This document shows, in pieces, positions 1 through 8,222 of a stretch of DNA of 64,000 bases. Location: assembly GCA_021323655.1 (NCBI GenBank), contig JAJPKO010000027.1, forward strand, positions 116,751-180,750, given 5' to 3'. The position numbers and the translations under genes are program-made. The notes under the pieces were generated by a model, which was given only the letters and a program-made list of their open reading frames with translations, made no database searches and was not told the DNA's origin. The DNA is from Acidobacteriaceae bacterium (GTDB lineage Bacteria; Acidobacteriota; Terriglobia; Terriglobales; Acidobacteriaceae). The first letter of the stretch is position 1; the number at the start of each line of letters is the position of its first letter.

Positions 1-811
1 CTTTCAAAACACCTTCAGCAGCCTGATTTCGTTCATCCACTCACACAACATTATTACGATCCCTTCAGAGGTGTGGCCTACGCTGGAAGAGACGCCGCCG
101 TTTATGCGCGCCACGACGCAGGCTTCCATGGATCCACCGGGACCGTTTGAGACGCACTCGACTACTGCGTACTTCAACGTCACGTTACCGGAGAAGAACT
201 GGACAAAGGAACACATTGCCGAGCACATGGCCGCGTTTAATGATGGCACGATCATCAGCACCTCTGTGCATGAGGCATATCCGGGGCACTATGTTCAGTT
301 TCTATGGACGAACCATGCCAATCTGAGCAAAGTGCGGAAGCTCATTGGAGCGAATACAAATATTGAAGGTTGGGCGCACTACTGCGAGCAGATGATGCTG
401 GATGCTGGCTACGGCCAGCCGGGCACGGGCGCGAAGGATGCGCGCGAAGCCAAGCTTATCCGCCTGGGGCAGTTGCAGGATGCGCTGCTGCGCGATGCAC
501 GCTTTGTGGTCGGCATCAAGATGCACACGGAAGGTATGACGCTTGATCAGGCGCGCGAATTCTTTGTGAAGGAGGGCTACCAGTCGCCTTCAATCGCCGA
601 TGTTGAAACCAAGCGCGGCACCTCAGACCCGACCTATCTTTACTACACGCTGGGCAAGCTCCAGATTCTGAAGCTGCGCTCAGACCTGGAAAAGAAAGAG
701 GGCAGCAGCTTCTCTCTGCAGAAGTTTCATGATGACTTCATGCGGCAGGGTGGAGCGCCGGTTAAGATAGTCCGGCAGGCCATGCTTGGAGATGACTCGC
801 CCACACTTTGA
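1..811 (+). CDS. DUF885 family metallopeptidase-like protein (3' part)
   Basis: The reading frame is open from the left edge of the window (codons from base 2), so the 5' end is missing. The visible part carries the two hallmark motifs of DUF885 proteins: HEAYPGH at 269-289 (an HExxxGH zinc-site motif) and EGWAHY near 365-382, which supplies a further glutamate. DUF885 proteins are usually exported and are thought to be zinc-dependent peptidases; their substrates are mostly unknown. The frame ends at TGA in front of galU. A second, complete member lies at 36361-38253. The family call is firm; activity is inferred from the retained motifs. Confidence 0.88.
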   Translation, partial: FQNTFSSLISFIHSHNIITIPSEVWPTLEETPPFMRATTQASMDPPGPFETHSTTAYFNVTLPEKNWTKEHIAEHMAAFNDGTIISTSVHEAYPGHYVQFLWTNHANLSKVRKLIGANTNIEGWAHYCEQMMLDAGYGQPGTGAKDAREAKLIRLGQLQDALLRDARFVVGIKMHTEGMTLDQAREFFVKEGYQSPSIADVETKRGTSDPTYLYYTLGKLQILKLRSDLEKKEGSSFSLQKFHDDFMRQGGAPVKIVRQAMLGDDSPTL

Positions 812-886
812 ACGGAAAATCTGCATCTTATTGCGTTGGACAATTATGCGGTAGAATCCTCTGTCACTTTGAGGTAAGGACAACGA

Positions 887-1762
887 ATGAATAAAAAAGT
901 ACGGAAGGCAGTATTTCCTGCGGCAGGGCTGGGCACGCGTTTTCTCCCCGCGACCAAATCCATTCCCAAAGAAATGCTGGCGCTGGTGGACAAGCCCATT
1001 ATCCAGTATGGGGTGGAAGAAGCTCTGGCTGCGGGCATTGAGCAGATCATCATTGTTACCGGACGCGGGAAAAGCGCGATTGAAGACCACTTTGATGTGA
1101 GCTTTGAGCTGGAATCTACGCTCGAGCGTCGTGGCAAAAAAGAATTGCTGGCCATTACCCGGAATGTGTCCAACATGGTTGAGCTTTCTTACGTGCGCCA
1201 GAAGGAAGCGCGCGGTCTGGGCCATGCCGTGCTGATGGCGAGAGACCTGGTGGGGGATGAGCCTTTTTCTGTCATTCTGCCGGATGATGTGATTGATGCG
1301 CCTGTTCCTTGCCTGAAGCAGATGCTGGACGTTTTTAACCAGCTTCAGGGATCAGTCCTGGCGACGCAGATTGTGGAAGGGCCTGCGATTTCAGCCTATG
1401 GCGTGCTGGATGGGAAGCAGGTCGCGGGCAATGCGCGCGTGATGGAAGTAAAGGGCATGGTAGAGAAGCCCAAGCCCGCGGAAGCTCCATCGAAGAATGC
1501 GATCATTGGCCGCTACATTCTAACGCCGAAGATTTTTGAGCTGCTGGAGAAGACCCCTTTGGGCGCTGGCGGCGAACTGCAACTGACAGACGGCATCAAG
1601 GGCCTACTCGAAACCGAAAAAGTGTATGGGTATATCTTTGAGGGGACCCGTTATGATGCGGGCGACAAGCTGGGGATGCTGAAGGCGACCGTGGATTTTG
1701 CGTTGAAACGCGAAGACCTGGGCCCGCAGTTCAGGGAGTATTTGAAGTCACTCTCGTTGTAA
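887..1762 (+). CDS. galU: UTP--glucose-1-phosphate uridylyltransferase
   Basis: Makes UDP-glucose from UTP and glucose-1-phosphate in the cytoplasm, feeding cell-surface polysaccharides and galactose metabolism. The 291-residue length is normal for bacterial GalU. The N-terminal nucleotide-binding signature GLGTRFLPATK is followed by KEMLALVDKP, and later DDVID, VEKP and GRYILTP segments match the nucleotidyltransferase fold. The start is supported by a purine-rich GAGGTAAGGA sequence just upstream. It stands alone: the gene before it ends at 811, and the next gene converges on it with a strong hairpin between them. A TAGAAT sequence at 852-857 could be a -10 element, but I see no well-spaced -35 box. 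Confidence 0.95.
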   Translation: MNKKVRKAVFPAAGLGTRFLPATKSIPKEMLALVDKPIIQYGVEEALAAGIEQIIIVTGRGKSAIEDHFDVSFELESTLERRGKKELLAITRNVSNMVELSYVRQKEARGLGHAVLMARDLVGDEPFSVILPDDVIDAPVPCLKQMLDVFNQLQGSVLATQIVEGPAISAYGVLDGKQVAGNARVMEVKGMVEKPKPAEAPSKNAIIGRYILTPKIFELLEKTPLGAGGELQLTDGIKGLLETEKVYGYIFEGTRYDAGDKLGMLKATVDFALKREDLGPQFREYLKSLSL

Positions 1763-1790
1763 TGGAAGATGTCTTCTGTCTCAGATTTGT

Positions 1791-1839
1791 GGTTTCCCAT
1801 CTTATCGCGCCTGAATTAGGCGAGATAGGACGGGAAACC
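1791..1839. terminator. Bidirectional hairpin between galU and the redoxin gene
   Basis: A long inverted repeat lies between two convergent genes. The outer arms GGTTTCCC and GGGAAACC pair perfectly, and the inner arms TATCGCGCC and GGCGAGATA pair with one mismatch around a 7-base loop. There is no long T run on either side, so it is probably a shared transcription end, inferred from position and structure. Confidence 0.6.
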
Positions 1840-1883
1840 CGAGATCGTATCCGCTCGCGCCGAAGGTGCTCCCACCTGGACGG

Positions 1884-2444
1884 CTAGCCCTCTTTCCATT
1901 TAATGTTGCAGCCGATGCTGGGCTTCTGTACTGGATGCACGGGCTTTCCTGCCAGCAGCGCATCCATAGCGGCGCGCAAATCTTTTCCAGTTACAGGAAC
2001 GTCGTTGCCAGGGCGACTGTCATCGAACTGCCCGCGATAGGCCAGCTTCAAGTCCTTGTTGAAGAGGAAGAAGTCGGGTGTGCAGGTTGCGTCATACGCG
2101 CGCGCTATCTTCTGCGACTCGTCATAGAGATAAGGGAAAACGAAGCCGAGACTGCGCGCCTGTTCGGCGAGGCTTGGTGGCGCGTCGTCGGGATAATTTG
2201 CCGCGTCGTTGCTGCTGATGGCGACAATGCCAATGCCTTTGCCCTGGTAATCCCGGCCAAGCTGGGCGAGGGACTTTTCCAGGTGCTTCACGAACGGGCA
2301 GTGGCGGCAGATAAACATGACCAGCAATCCTTTTGGTCCAGCTGCGGACCTCAAATCCACAGTCTTGCCGCTCACCACGTCGGGCAGCGAAAACTCTGGC
2401 GCTGGTGTTTCAAGTACGAGCATGGCTGATTCAGTGCGTGCCAT
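1884..2444 (-). CDS. Thioredoxin-like (redoxin/AhpC-TSA fold) protein
   Basis: A 186-residue cytoplasmic protein of the thioredoxin fold. The redox motif is CRHC at residues 46-49 (context MFICRHCPFVKHLEKS). An Asn-Asp segment (SSNDAANYPDD) and the cis-proline region TCTPDFFLF follow, which is typical of the thiol-disulfide/peroxiredoxin-like group often annotated as thioredoxin family protein. No signal peptide is visible, unlike TlpA or ResA proteins. An AGGAGA ribosome site 7 bases upstream fixes the start. It probably reduces disulfides or peroxides, but the substrate is unknown. ruvB lies upstream on the same strand with a 35-base gap. Confidence 0.85.
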   Translation of the reverse strand: MARTESAMLVLETPAPEFSLPDVVSGKTVDLRSAAGPKGLLVMFICRHCPFVKHLEKSLAQLGRDYQGKGIGIVAISSNDAANYPDDAPPSLAEQARSLGFVFPYLYDESQKIARAYDATCTPDFFLFNKDLKLAYRGQFDDSRPGNDVPVTGKDLRAAMDALLAGKPVHPVQKPSIGCNIKWKEG

Positions 2445-2479
2445 TCGAAATTCTCCTTGAGGGTTGGATTCACGTCTGG

Positions 2480-3517
2480 CTAAAAAAGCGTCGGGTTCTG
2501 CTTGCGCGGCAGTGGAAGCCCGAAGTGTTCATACGCGAGCCGGGTGGCCACTCTTCCGCGCGGAGTGCGTTCGAGAAAACCAATCTGGATCAGAAATGGC
2601 TCGTAGACCTCTTCGAGGGCATCTTCTTCTTCGGCCAGGGTTGCGGCCAGTGTGCCTAAGCCAACGGGGCCACCGTCATATTTTTCGATGATGGTCTTCA
2701 TGAGGCGGCGGTCCAGCTCATCGAAGCCGTGGGCGTCCACTTCGAGCAGCTTGAGCGCCTGCTCGGCTGTAATGCGGTCAATTACGCCGGAGCCGCGTAC
2801 CTGGGCGAAGTCGCGGACCCGGCGCAGAAGACGGTTGGCAATACGCGGGGTGCCGCGGGAGCGCATGGCGATCTCAGCTGCGCCGTCCTCGTCTATGGGA
2901 ATATTCAGGACTTCTGCCGAACGTTCGACGATGTAGCGCAGGTCGTCGTCGGTGTAGAACTCGAGCCGCAGAAGGATGCCAAAGCGCGAGCGCAATGGGG
3001 AGGAAAGCAGGCCCGGGCGAGTGGTGGCCGCGACGAAGGTAAACGGCCGGATGTCCATGACGTGCGTGCGGGCGGCCGGCCCCTGGCCAATCATAATGTC
3101 GAGCTTGTAGTCTTCAAGCGCGGTGTAGAGTTTTTCTTCGAGCACCGGTTGCAGGCGGTGAATTTCATCAAGAAACAACACCTGGCGCTCGCGAAGGTTG
3201 GTGAGAATGGCCGTTAGATCGCCTTGTATCTGCAGGGCCGGCCCTGAGGTCTGCTGAAAGCCAACGTCGAGCTCATTGGCAATGATGGTGGCGAGTGTTG
3301 TTTTGCCAAGGCCGGGAGGGCCGAAGAGCAGTACGTGGTCGAGCGCTTCGCCGCGATTTTTTGCCGCCTCGAGGGCGATTGCAAGCTGCTCCTTCAGTTT
3401 GGCCTGCCCGATGAATTCTTTAAGCCAGCGCGGACGCAGCTTTAGTTCAAACGAGCTTTCATCCTCGGCGCGCGTTGCGCTTACCAGCCGTTCCGGATCA
3501 CTTTTTGCTGCCATCAC
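2480..3517 (-). CDS. ruvB: Holliday junction branch migration helicase RuvB
   Basis: The motor subunit of the RuvAB complex, which moves Holliday junctions during recombinational repair. At 345 residues it has the usual length. The Walker A motif GPPGLGKT is at residues 66-73, Walker B/DEIH at 117-120, the sensor region [20 protein letters not shown] follows, and the C-terminal winged-helix region contains [18 protein letters not shown]. ruvA and ruvC are not adjacent, so it is not in the classical ruvCAB operon here. The first two codons are both ATG and either could be the start. The gene upstream is only 15 bases away, so the two may be co-transcribed. Confidence 0.96.
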   Translation of the reverse strand: MMAAKSDPERLVSATRAEDESSFELKLRPRWLKEFIGQAKLKEQLAIALEAAKNRGEALDHVLLFGPPGLGKTTLATIIANELDVGFQQTSGPALQIQGDLTAILTNLRERQVLFLDEIHRLQPVLEEKLYTALEDYKLDIMIGQGPAARTHVMDIRPFTFVAATTRPGLLSSPLRSRFGILLRLEFYTDDDLRYIVERSAEVLNIPIDEDGAAEIAMRSRGTPRIANRLLRRVRDFAQVRGSGVIDRITAEQALKLLEVDAHGFDELDRRLMKTIIEKYDGGPVGLGTLAATLAEEEDALEEVYEPFLIQIGFLERTPRGRVATRLAYEHFGLPLPRKQNPTLF

Positions 3518-3532
3518 TTCGGAGTGTAGCAG

Positions 3533-4705
3533 CTACTGCCACAGCAGCGGCAAGCTGGTGAGGCACAAGGCGGCCTGTGCGACCAGAATGCCGCCTGTGA
3601 TCCAGAGAAATGGCCGACGGTAGCGGGTTTCGAGCACATCGGCAAAGAGACCGCCGACAAATGTAAGCAGAAATGGCAAAGCCCAGAGCCAGGTTTGACT
3701 GTGCACCCCGGTAGTAATGAGCGCCAGCAGTATCAAAGAGACGATGAGCGGCGTGGTATTGCCGAAATAACGCGAGCGCCGGAAGATGAGATACAGCCCG
3801 GCCGCGGCAATGGCGGCAATGGTGATGCCGGCATTCTGGAGGGGCGCAAACAAATCGCGCGATTGGCCGGGAGAGATCCACATTTTGCCTGCGGCACTGC
3901 GAAAGACATAGCTGAAGGCATCGAGACGGAAAGCATAGCAGGCAAAAAGGAGGAAGAAGGCGCCCAGCACCCACAGGATCAATAAAGTGGGGAGGTATGC
4001 GCGGCGGCCTTCCGCCACATATGCCATGAAAGCAAGAGCAAGAACCAGAGCCAGGACAAATGCTGAAATATGCGCGGCGGCGGTGAATCCGAAAGCCAGC
4101 GTCAGCAGCACGATGCGGGGACGCCACTTGTGGTTTGGGCCCTGCATGGCGTGAGCCACGCCGATGGCAAGATAGACAGCAGAAAAGAGCCCAAATGCCA
4201 CCAGAATCTCATTGTTGGGATACGTACAGGCATGAATGACAGGCGGAGCAAAACAATAGAGCGCAAGCGCAATGTATCCTCCAGTGTTGCCATAGAGCCT
4301 TCGCGTCACCCACCAGAGGCATGCTCCGAGCGCGAGTCCGGCGGCAATAAACGGCAGCCGGATGAGCAACAGGACGTAGCTGATTTCGTGGCGCATTTCC
4401 CAGGTAGAGGTGGAAGAGGCCTGTCCGCTGAAAATGCGCTGCAGGGTCAGCGGCAGTCCTGCAGCGCGGTAGGCGAGCGTTCCGTCATGAACATTGCCGC
4501 AGGTGGTGAAGTAGCCGGCCAGCGGAGAAGGCTTCTCCCACATCTCGCGTCCGCAGCGGGCAAATTCGTAATCGGTCTGGCTTAACGTCTGATGCCGCGC
4601 GACCCAGAGACACTGCCCCAGAAGGATGAGCAGCAGCACTGCGGCGATTTGTTGAGGGCGATTGAAACGGAATTTGCGCAGACTGTGGGCGGTCGAAGGG
4701 GGCAT
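3533..4705 (-). CDS. Multi-spanning membrane protein, possibly GT-C glycosyltransferase-like
   Basis: A 390-residue integral membrane protein with about ten hydrophobic segments. The first (around residues 19-35) is followed by a polar loop containing TDYEFARCGREMWEKP; later segments include VLLLIRLPFIAAGLALGACL and GGYIALALYCFAPP. The layout of one N-terminal helix, an extracytoplasmic loop with an acidic residue, then many helices resembles PMT/ArnT-type GT-C glycosyltransferases that use lipid-linked sugars, but I do not recognise a specific subfamily and the catalytic residues are not certain. It lies between a LytTR regulator and ruvB on the same strand. Function is inferred and weak. 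Confidence 0.6.
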   Translation of the reverse strand: MPPSTAHSLRKFRFNRPQQIAAVLLLILLGQCLWVARHQTLSQTDYEFARCGREMWEKPSPLAGYFTTCGNVHDGTLAYRAAGLPLTLQRIFSGQASSTSTWEMRHEISYVLLLIRLPFIAAGLALGACLWWVTRRLYGNTGGYIALALYCFAPPVIHACTYPNNEILVAFGLFSAVYLAIGVAHAMQGPNHKWRPRIVLLTLAFGFTAAAHISAFVLALVLALAFMAYVAEGRRAYLPTLLILWVLGAFFLLFACYAFRLDAFSYVFRSAAGKMWISPGQSRDLFAPLQNAGITIAAIAAAGLYLIFRRSRYFGNTTPLIVSLILLALITTGVHSQTWLWALPFLLTFVGGLFADVLETRYRRPFLWITGGILVAQAALCLTSLPLLWQ

Positions 4706-4782
4706 CGTGTCTTAGAGTTGCTGCCATCAGTGTACCGGACGGAGAATCCTGGGGAAGGCCAACGAACAAGGGCGGCAAAAAA

Positions 4783-5592
4783 TCAGAGCTTGAATAATTC
4801 GCGCAGGCGTTTTGTCTGGGCGCGGCTTACCGGAACCTCTGTCTGCTTTTTGTCGTCCATGCGCAACTGGTAGCTGCTCTTGAACCAGGGCACGACTTCT
4901 TTGATGTGGTTGATGTTCACCACATAGGAGCGGTGTGCACGCCAGAAGACGGCCGGATCAAGCTGCTCCAGCAGTTCCTCAAGCGTGCGGCATTTGGACT
5001 GCCCCTCAAGGACAGGCGTGACCACGGTAATGACGCCTTCATCTATGGAAGCGAAGCAGATGTCTTTCTGGTCTATGAGAAAGAGGCGGCTGTTTGCCTG
5101 GAGGACGATCTTTCCGCTGTGGCGCTGCGGCTGTTGCTGCTGCTCGATCAGTTTAAGCAAAGCGTTCAGGCTGGCATTGTCGCTTAGATTGCCGATCGTG
5201 TCGTGGCCGTGGACTTCCTGCAGGCGCTGCCGCGCACGTTCAATGGCCTGGAGGACGCGGTCACGATCGAATGGCTTCAGCAGGTAATCAATGGCGTTTA
5301 CGTCGAATGCTTTGACTGCGTACTGGTCGTAGGCGGTGGCAAAAATGATCTGCGGAAGGTGCTCGTCTTCGCCATGCTCCAGCAGCTTTTTCAGGACGGC
5401 AAAGCCGTCGAGTCCGGGCATCTGCACGTCGAGAAAGACGACGTCCGGCTGAAGAGTGCGGATGAGGTCTACCGCTTCTATCCCATTGGTGCCCTGTGCC
5501 AGGACTTCCACGCTGCCAGCGGTGTCGAGCAGATACTTCAGCTCTTCCCGTGCAAGTTCTTCATCGTCAATAATGAGCGCTGTCATGGCCAT
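4783..5592 (-). CDS. LytTR family response regulator
   Basis: A 269-residue two-component regulator. The receiver domain (about residues 4-125) has the acidic pair DD at 9-10, the phospho-acceptor D55 in VVFLDVQMPG, a threonine near FATAYDQ and the lysine in DYLLKPFD. A linker is followed by a LytTR DNA-binding domain (about 165-269) with FWRAHRSYVVNINHI and VPVSRAQTKRLRELF. Such proteins usually work with LytS-type membrane kinases on cell-wall or exopolysaccharide genes. No cognate kinase is adjacent. The third codon is a second ATG, so the start is uncertain by two residues. Confidence 0.9.
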   Translation of the reverse strand: MAMTALIIDDEELAREELKYLLDTAGSVEVLAQGTNGIEAVDLIRTLQPDVVFLDVQMPGLDGFAVLKKLLEHGEDEHLPQIIFATAYDQYAVKAFDVNAIDYLLKPFDRDRVLQAIERARQRLQEVHGHDTIGNLSDNASLNALLKLIEQQQQPQRHSGKIVLQANSRLFLIDQKDICFASIDEGVITVVTPVLEGQSKCRTLEELLEQLDPAVFWRAHRSYVVNINHIKEVVPWFKSSYQLRMDDKKQTEVPVSRAQTKRLRELFKL

Positions 5593-5677
5593 GGGTAGAA
5601 CTTAAAGTATAGGAAGCGGGGAAAGTAGTGGTCAAACCTGCGCCCGTTTCCGAAGCCGGGTGCGGAGCAAGTGCCGC

Positions 5678-6220
5678 TTAATCATGGAAGGCGTGCAGGC
5701 GGGCGGGACGGTTGTCGGTCGAGAGATTGTGTCCGCAGTGGACGCAGAACTGGTCTGTGATGCGGACGCTGCGATAACACTTTCCGCAGGAAGCGGAGAT
5801 ATTGTAGGCGCACTGCGGGCAGAAATGGTATTCGCTCTGGACGCGTGTTCCGCAGGCGGGGCAAAGCGTAATGATGGGCTGGCGCAAAAGGAAATAAAGC
5901 ACTGCGCCGATTCCTCCGGGCATGACCAGGCAGATGATGATCCAGATGCGCGCGCTCATGCCGCGGCGCGGCGAATCATTGCTGACATAGCCGACCATCA
6001 GCATGTAAAGGGACGCGAGCAGGCCCCAGGTGATTCCGAGATAGAGGCGGATGCCGATGGGCGGGTGATGATGGGCACCGCGAGGAAAGACGATCCAGAA
6101 GAGGTATTCCATGCCTACGAAGGCAAAGAGTGCGGCTGCAACGGACCAGCGCGGAATAAGCTTCAGCTCACTCGAGAAGGAGGCATCCTCTTCTGTCCGG
6201 ATTGGAAAGTTTGTTGCCAT
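5678..6220 (-). CDS. Membrane protein with C-terminal double zinc ribbon
   Basis: A 180-residue protein with about three hydrophobic segments in the first 120 residues (for example LYLGITWGLLASLYMLMVGYV, shortened here to its LYLGITWGLLASL core, and SARIWIIICLVMPGGIGAVL). A cytosolic tail follows with four Cys pairs (CPAC, CPQC, CGKC, CVHC), a double zinc ribbon. It is the last gene of a tight three-gene set: it starts 6 bases after its partner at 6227-6613, which itself overlaps an ECF sigma gene. By context it may help control that sigma factor or act in the same envelope response. No specific function is known to me. Confidence 0.75.
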   Translation of the reverse strand: MATNFPIRTEEDASFSSELKLIPRWSVAAALFAFVGMEYLFWIVFPRGAHHHPPIGIRLYLGITWGLLASLYMLMVGYVSNDSPRRGMSARIWIIICLVMPGGIGAVLYFLLRQPIITLCPACGTRVQSEYHFCPQCAYNISASCGKCYRSVRITDQFCVHCGHNLSTDNRPARLHAFHD

Positions 6221-6226
6221 GATGAA

Positions 6227-6613
6227 CTAGCGGCGTTCGTGCCGTCCGAAATGCAAAGGGCCGTTGTCCTTAAAGCTGATCAGCAGGACGCCCACGACGG
6301 CAGAAAACAGGACCAGGGCAAGCACGGTGATCATCTCCGGCCATTCGAAGAAGTGGTCCCCGGCAAAGTAGTCGTCCAGAGTGCTCCAGATGGCTGGAGT
6401 CAGCAGCGCGCAAATTGCAATGAACACGAGAGAGACAAAGGCGATGTTCCGGCGGTTACGGCGGCGCTGCTCACGCATTTCACTGGCGGCCTGCATGACG
6501 GCGCGGCGTGTACGCTGTACGGCGGCCAGACTGGCACTGGTGTTCAGCCCGGCGAGCATATCTAATACTTGCGGATCAGGGGCTTGCAGATCAGGAATGC
6601 GCTGCGTGCTCAT
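6227..6613 (-). CDS. Small two-TM membrane protein of an ECF-sigma operon
   Basis: A 128-residue protein with a polar N-terminal third containing a basic stretch (EMREQRRRNRRN) and two membrane segments (about residues 57-76 and 95-112). Its ATG overlaps the stop codon of the sigma gene by four bases (ATGA), indicating translational coupling. Position and layout fit an anti-sigma-like or accessory membrane protein, but no zinc-binding anti-sigma motif (HxxxCxxC) is present. The function is therefore inferred only from context. Confidence 0.65.
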   Translation of the reverse strand: MSTQRIPDLQAPDPQVLDMLAGLNTSASLAAVQRTRRAVMQAASEMREQRRRNRRNIAFVSLVFIAICALLTPAIWSTLDDYFAGDHFFEWPEMITVLALVLFSAVVGVLLISFKDNGPLHFGRHERR

Positions 6614-7218
6614 TGCGCCTCCTTTGCGGTCAGGGCTTCCAGACGCGGCTTGAGTGATGCCAGTCCGCGATAGAGCCGCGATTTGACAGTGGAAAGCGGT
6701 GCGCGAGTGACCTGTGCGATTTCCTCCAGCGCAAGTTCTTCATGAAAGCGAAGCACGAGGACTTCGCGGTGCAGTGGATCGAGCGCCAGCAGCAACTCGG
6801 CGACGATGCGACTGTTCTCATAGCTCTGGTAAAGCTCAAATGGATTCGGGTCGTTGCCGGGAACCTCAAAGGGCCGGTCATCTTCACTGGAATCACACAT
6901 TTCTTCCAGGCTGACCATACTCTTGCGGCGGAGGAGGTCAATGACCAGATTGCGGGCGATGGTGAAGAGCCAGGTTTCAAAGCGGGCATTCCCGTTGTAC
7001 TGGTCGCCGCGCATCAACACGCGCATCCATGTTTCCTGAAAGAGATCTTCAGCAAGGTCGCGGCTTCCTGTGAGGTAGAGCAGATACCGGAGGAGGCGGT
7101 GCTGATACTGCACAATCAGCTCATCGAGCAGGCCAGCCTCGTGGCGCTTCAGACCCTGTGCAATGAGGGCGCTTTCTTCACGCGCCTGCGCAGTCAATGT
7201 GATGGATGCAGTGCTCAT
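6610..7218 (-). CDS. ECF-type RNA polymerase sigma factor
   Basis: About 202 residues from the ATG at 7218. An in-frame upstream ATG at 7296 would add 26 residues, but that extension abuts a dispersed repeat (7307-7333), so I prefer the shorter form; neither start has a well-spaced ribosome site. Region 2 contains LLRYLLYLTGSRDLAEDLFQ-type sequence for -10 recognition and core binding. Region 4 contains HREVLVLRFHEELALEEIA followed by a helix-turn-helix (APLSTVKSRLYRGL) for the -35 box. It is the first gene of a three-gene operon with two membrane proteins and probably responds to an envelope signal through them. Confidence 0.88.
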   Translation of the reverse strand: MSTASITLTAQAREESALIAQGLKRHEAGLLDELIVQYQHRLLRYLLYLTGSRDLAEDLFQETWMRVLMRGDQYNGNARFETWLFTIARNLVIDLLRRKSMVSLEEMCDSSEDDRPFEVPGNDPNPFELYQSYENSRIVAELLLALDPLHREVLVLRFHEELALEEIAQVTRAPLSTVKSRLYRGLASLKPRLEALTAKEAQ

Positions 7219-7306
7219 TCCTTTGTTTGAGACGGGAGACCCATGGGGGAAGACGCGCTTCGTCAAAAGATTTTCGAGCTTTTTGAGAGGGCTCATTGAG
7301 AGTCGG

Positions 7307-7333
7307 CAGTTTTTAGTTGTCAGTTTTCAGTCC
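7307..7333 (-). repeat. Dispersed 27-bp intergenic repeat, copy 1
   Basis: Read on the minus strand, this 27-mer matches the copy at 30313-30339 at 24 of 27 positions (core AACTGACAACTAA). It lies just upstream of the ECF sigma gene and within the divergent region in front of rlmB. Both copies lie immediately upstream of genes. The function is unknown. Confidence 0.6.
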
Positions 7334-7430
7334 AAAGCTATAACGAAGGCTGGGGCTGGCGGCCTGGAACTAAGAACTTCCTTTATTATCCGGCACATAG
7401 ATGACGCGGGGCAAGCGATAAACTGAAGAG

Positions 7431-8222
7431 ATGGAAGTCCTTTATGGCCTGCATCCGGTAGAAGAGGCCCTGCGGGCCGGAAGCCGCCGGTTTGACCACG
7501 TCTGTATTGCCCGGGAACGGCACGACCAGCGCCTCCAAAGCCTGGTAGATGAATGCCGGAAGGCGGGGGTCCGGCTGCGGTTTGAACCGCGCGAGCATCT
7601 GACACGGCTGGCCAAGACCCCTGGACACCAGGGAGTGGTGGCGGTGGTGCGGGAGAAGGCCACGCTGGAGCTGGAAGACCTGCTGGATGCACCTTCTGAA
7701 GGGAAACCACAGTTATTTCTGGCGCTTGACGGTGTGGAAGACCCCCAGAACCTGGGTGCGCTGCTGCGTTCCGCAGACGGAGTTGGGGCGGACGGCGTGA
7801 TTCTGACAGAGAGACGCTCAGCCCCTTTGAGTGCGGTGGCAATGAAAGCGTCTGCGGGTGCGGCGGAGTATGTTCCCATTGCGCGGGTCGTGAACCTGAG
7901 CCGCGCACTCGAACAGATGAAGGAGCGCAACCTGTGGTGCGTGGGGCTGGATGAGCGCGGAACGCTCTCTTACGACGAGTTCGACTTTACGTCTAATACC
8001 GTAATTGTGCTGGGGCGTGAGGGCGCGGGACTGCACGACCTGGTGAAGCGGCACTGCGACCATCTATTGCGGATTCCGATGGCGGGCAAGGTGGCTTCGC
8101 TGAATGTTTCAGTGGCCGGGGCTGTGGTGCTGTATGAAGCGGCCAGGCAGCGGCGCGCGGGTGGAGTGAAAACCGCGTTTCCCGCAAAGAAGAAAGAAAG
8201 AAAAGGTCTGGGTTTAAGTTGA
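7431..8222 (+). CDS. rlmB: 23S rRNA (guanosine-2'-O)-methyltransferase RlmB (SpoU/TrmH family)
   Basis: A 263-residue SPOUT-class enzyme that 2'-O-methylates a guanosine in 23S rRNA using S-adenosylmethionine. The start YGLHPVEEALRAG is the substrate-binding domain typical of RlmB. The methyltransferase domain from about residue 95 contains LALDGVEDPQNLGALLRSA (motif 1, conserved Asn/Arg), GREGAGL (motif 2) and IPMAGKVASLNVSVAGAVV (motif 3). The GAAGAG sequence before the ATG fits a ribosome site. Its stop overlaps the next start (TGATG), so it is probably co-transcribed with the downstream envelope genes. The exact target nucleotide is inferred from the family. Confidence 0.93.
   Translation: MEVLYGLHPVEEALRAGSRRFDHVCIARERHDQRLQSLVDECRKAGVRLRFEPREHLTRLAKTPGHQGVVAVVREKATLELEDLLDAPSEGKPQLFLALDGVEDPQNLGALLRSADGVGADGVILTERRSAPLSAVAMKASAGAAEYVPIARVVNLSRALEQMKERNLWCVGLDERGTLSYDEFDFTSNTVIVLGREGAGLHDLVKRHCDHLLRIPMAGKVASLNVSVAGAVVLYEAARQRRAGGVKTAFPAKKKERKGLGLS

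Noticed and set aside
836..857. galU promoter with TTGGAC and TAGAAT
   Set aside because: The spacer is only 10 bases, too short for a sigma-70 promoter; only the -10 candidate is mentioned.
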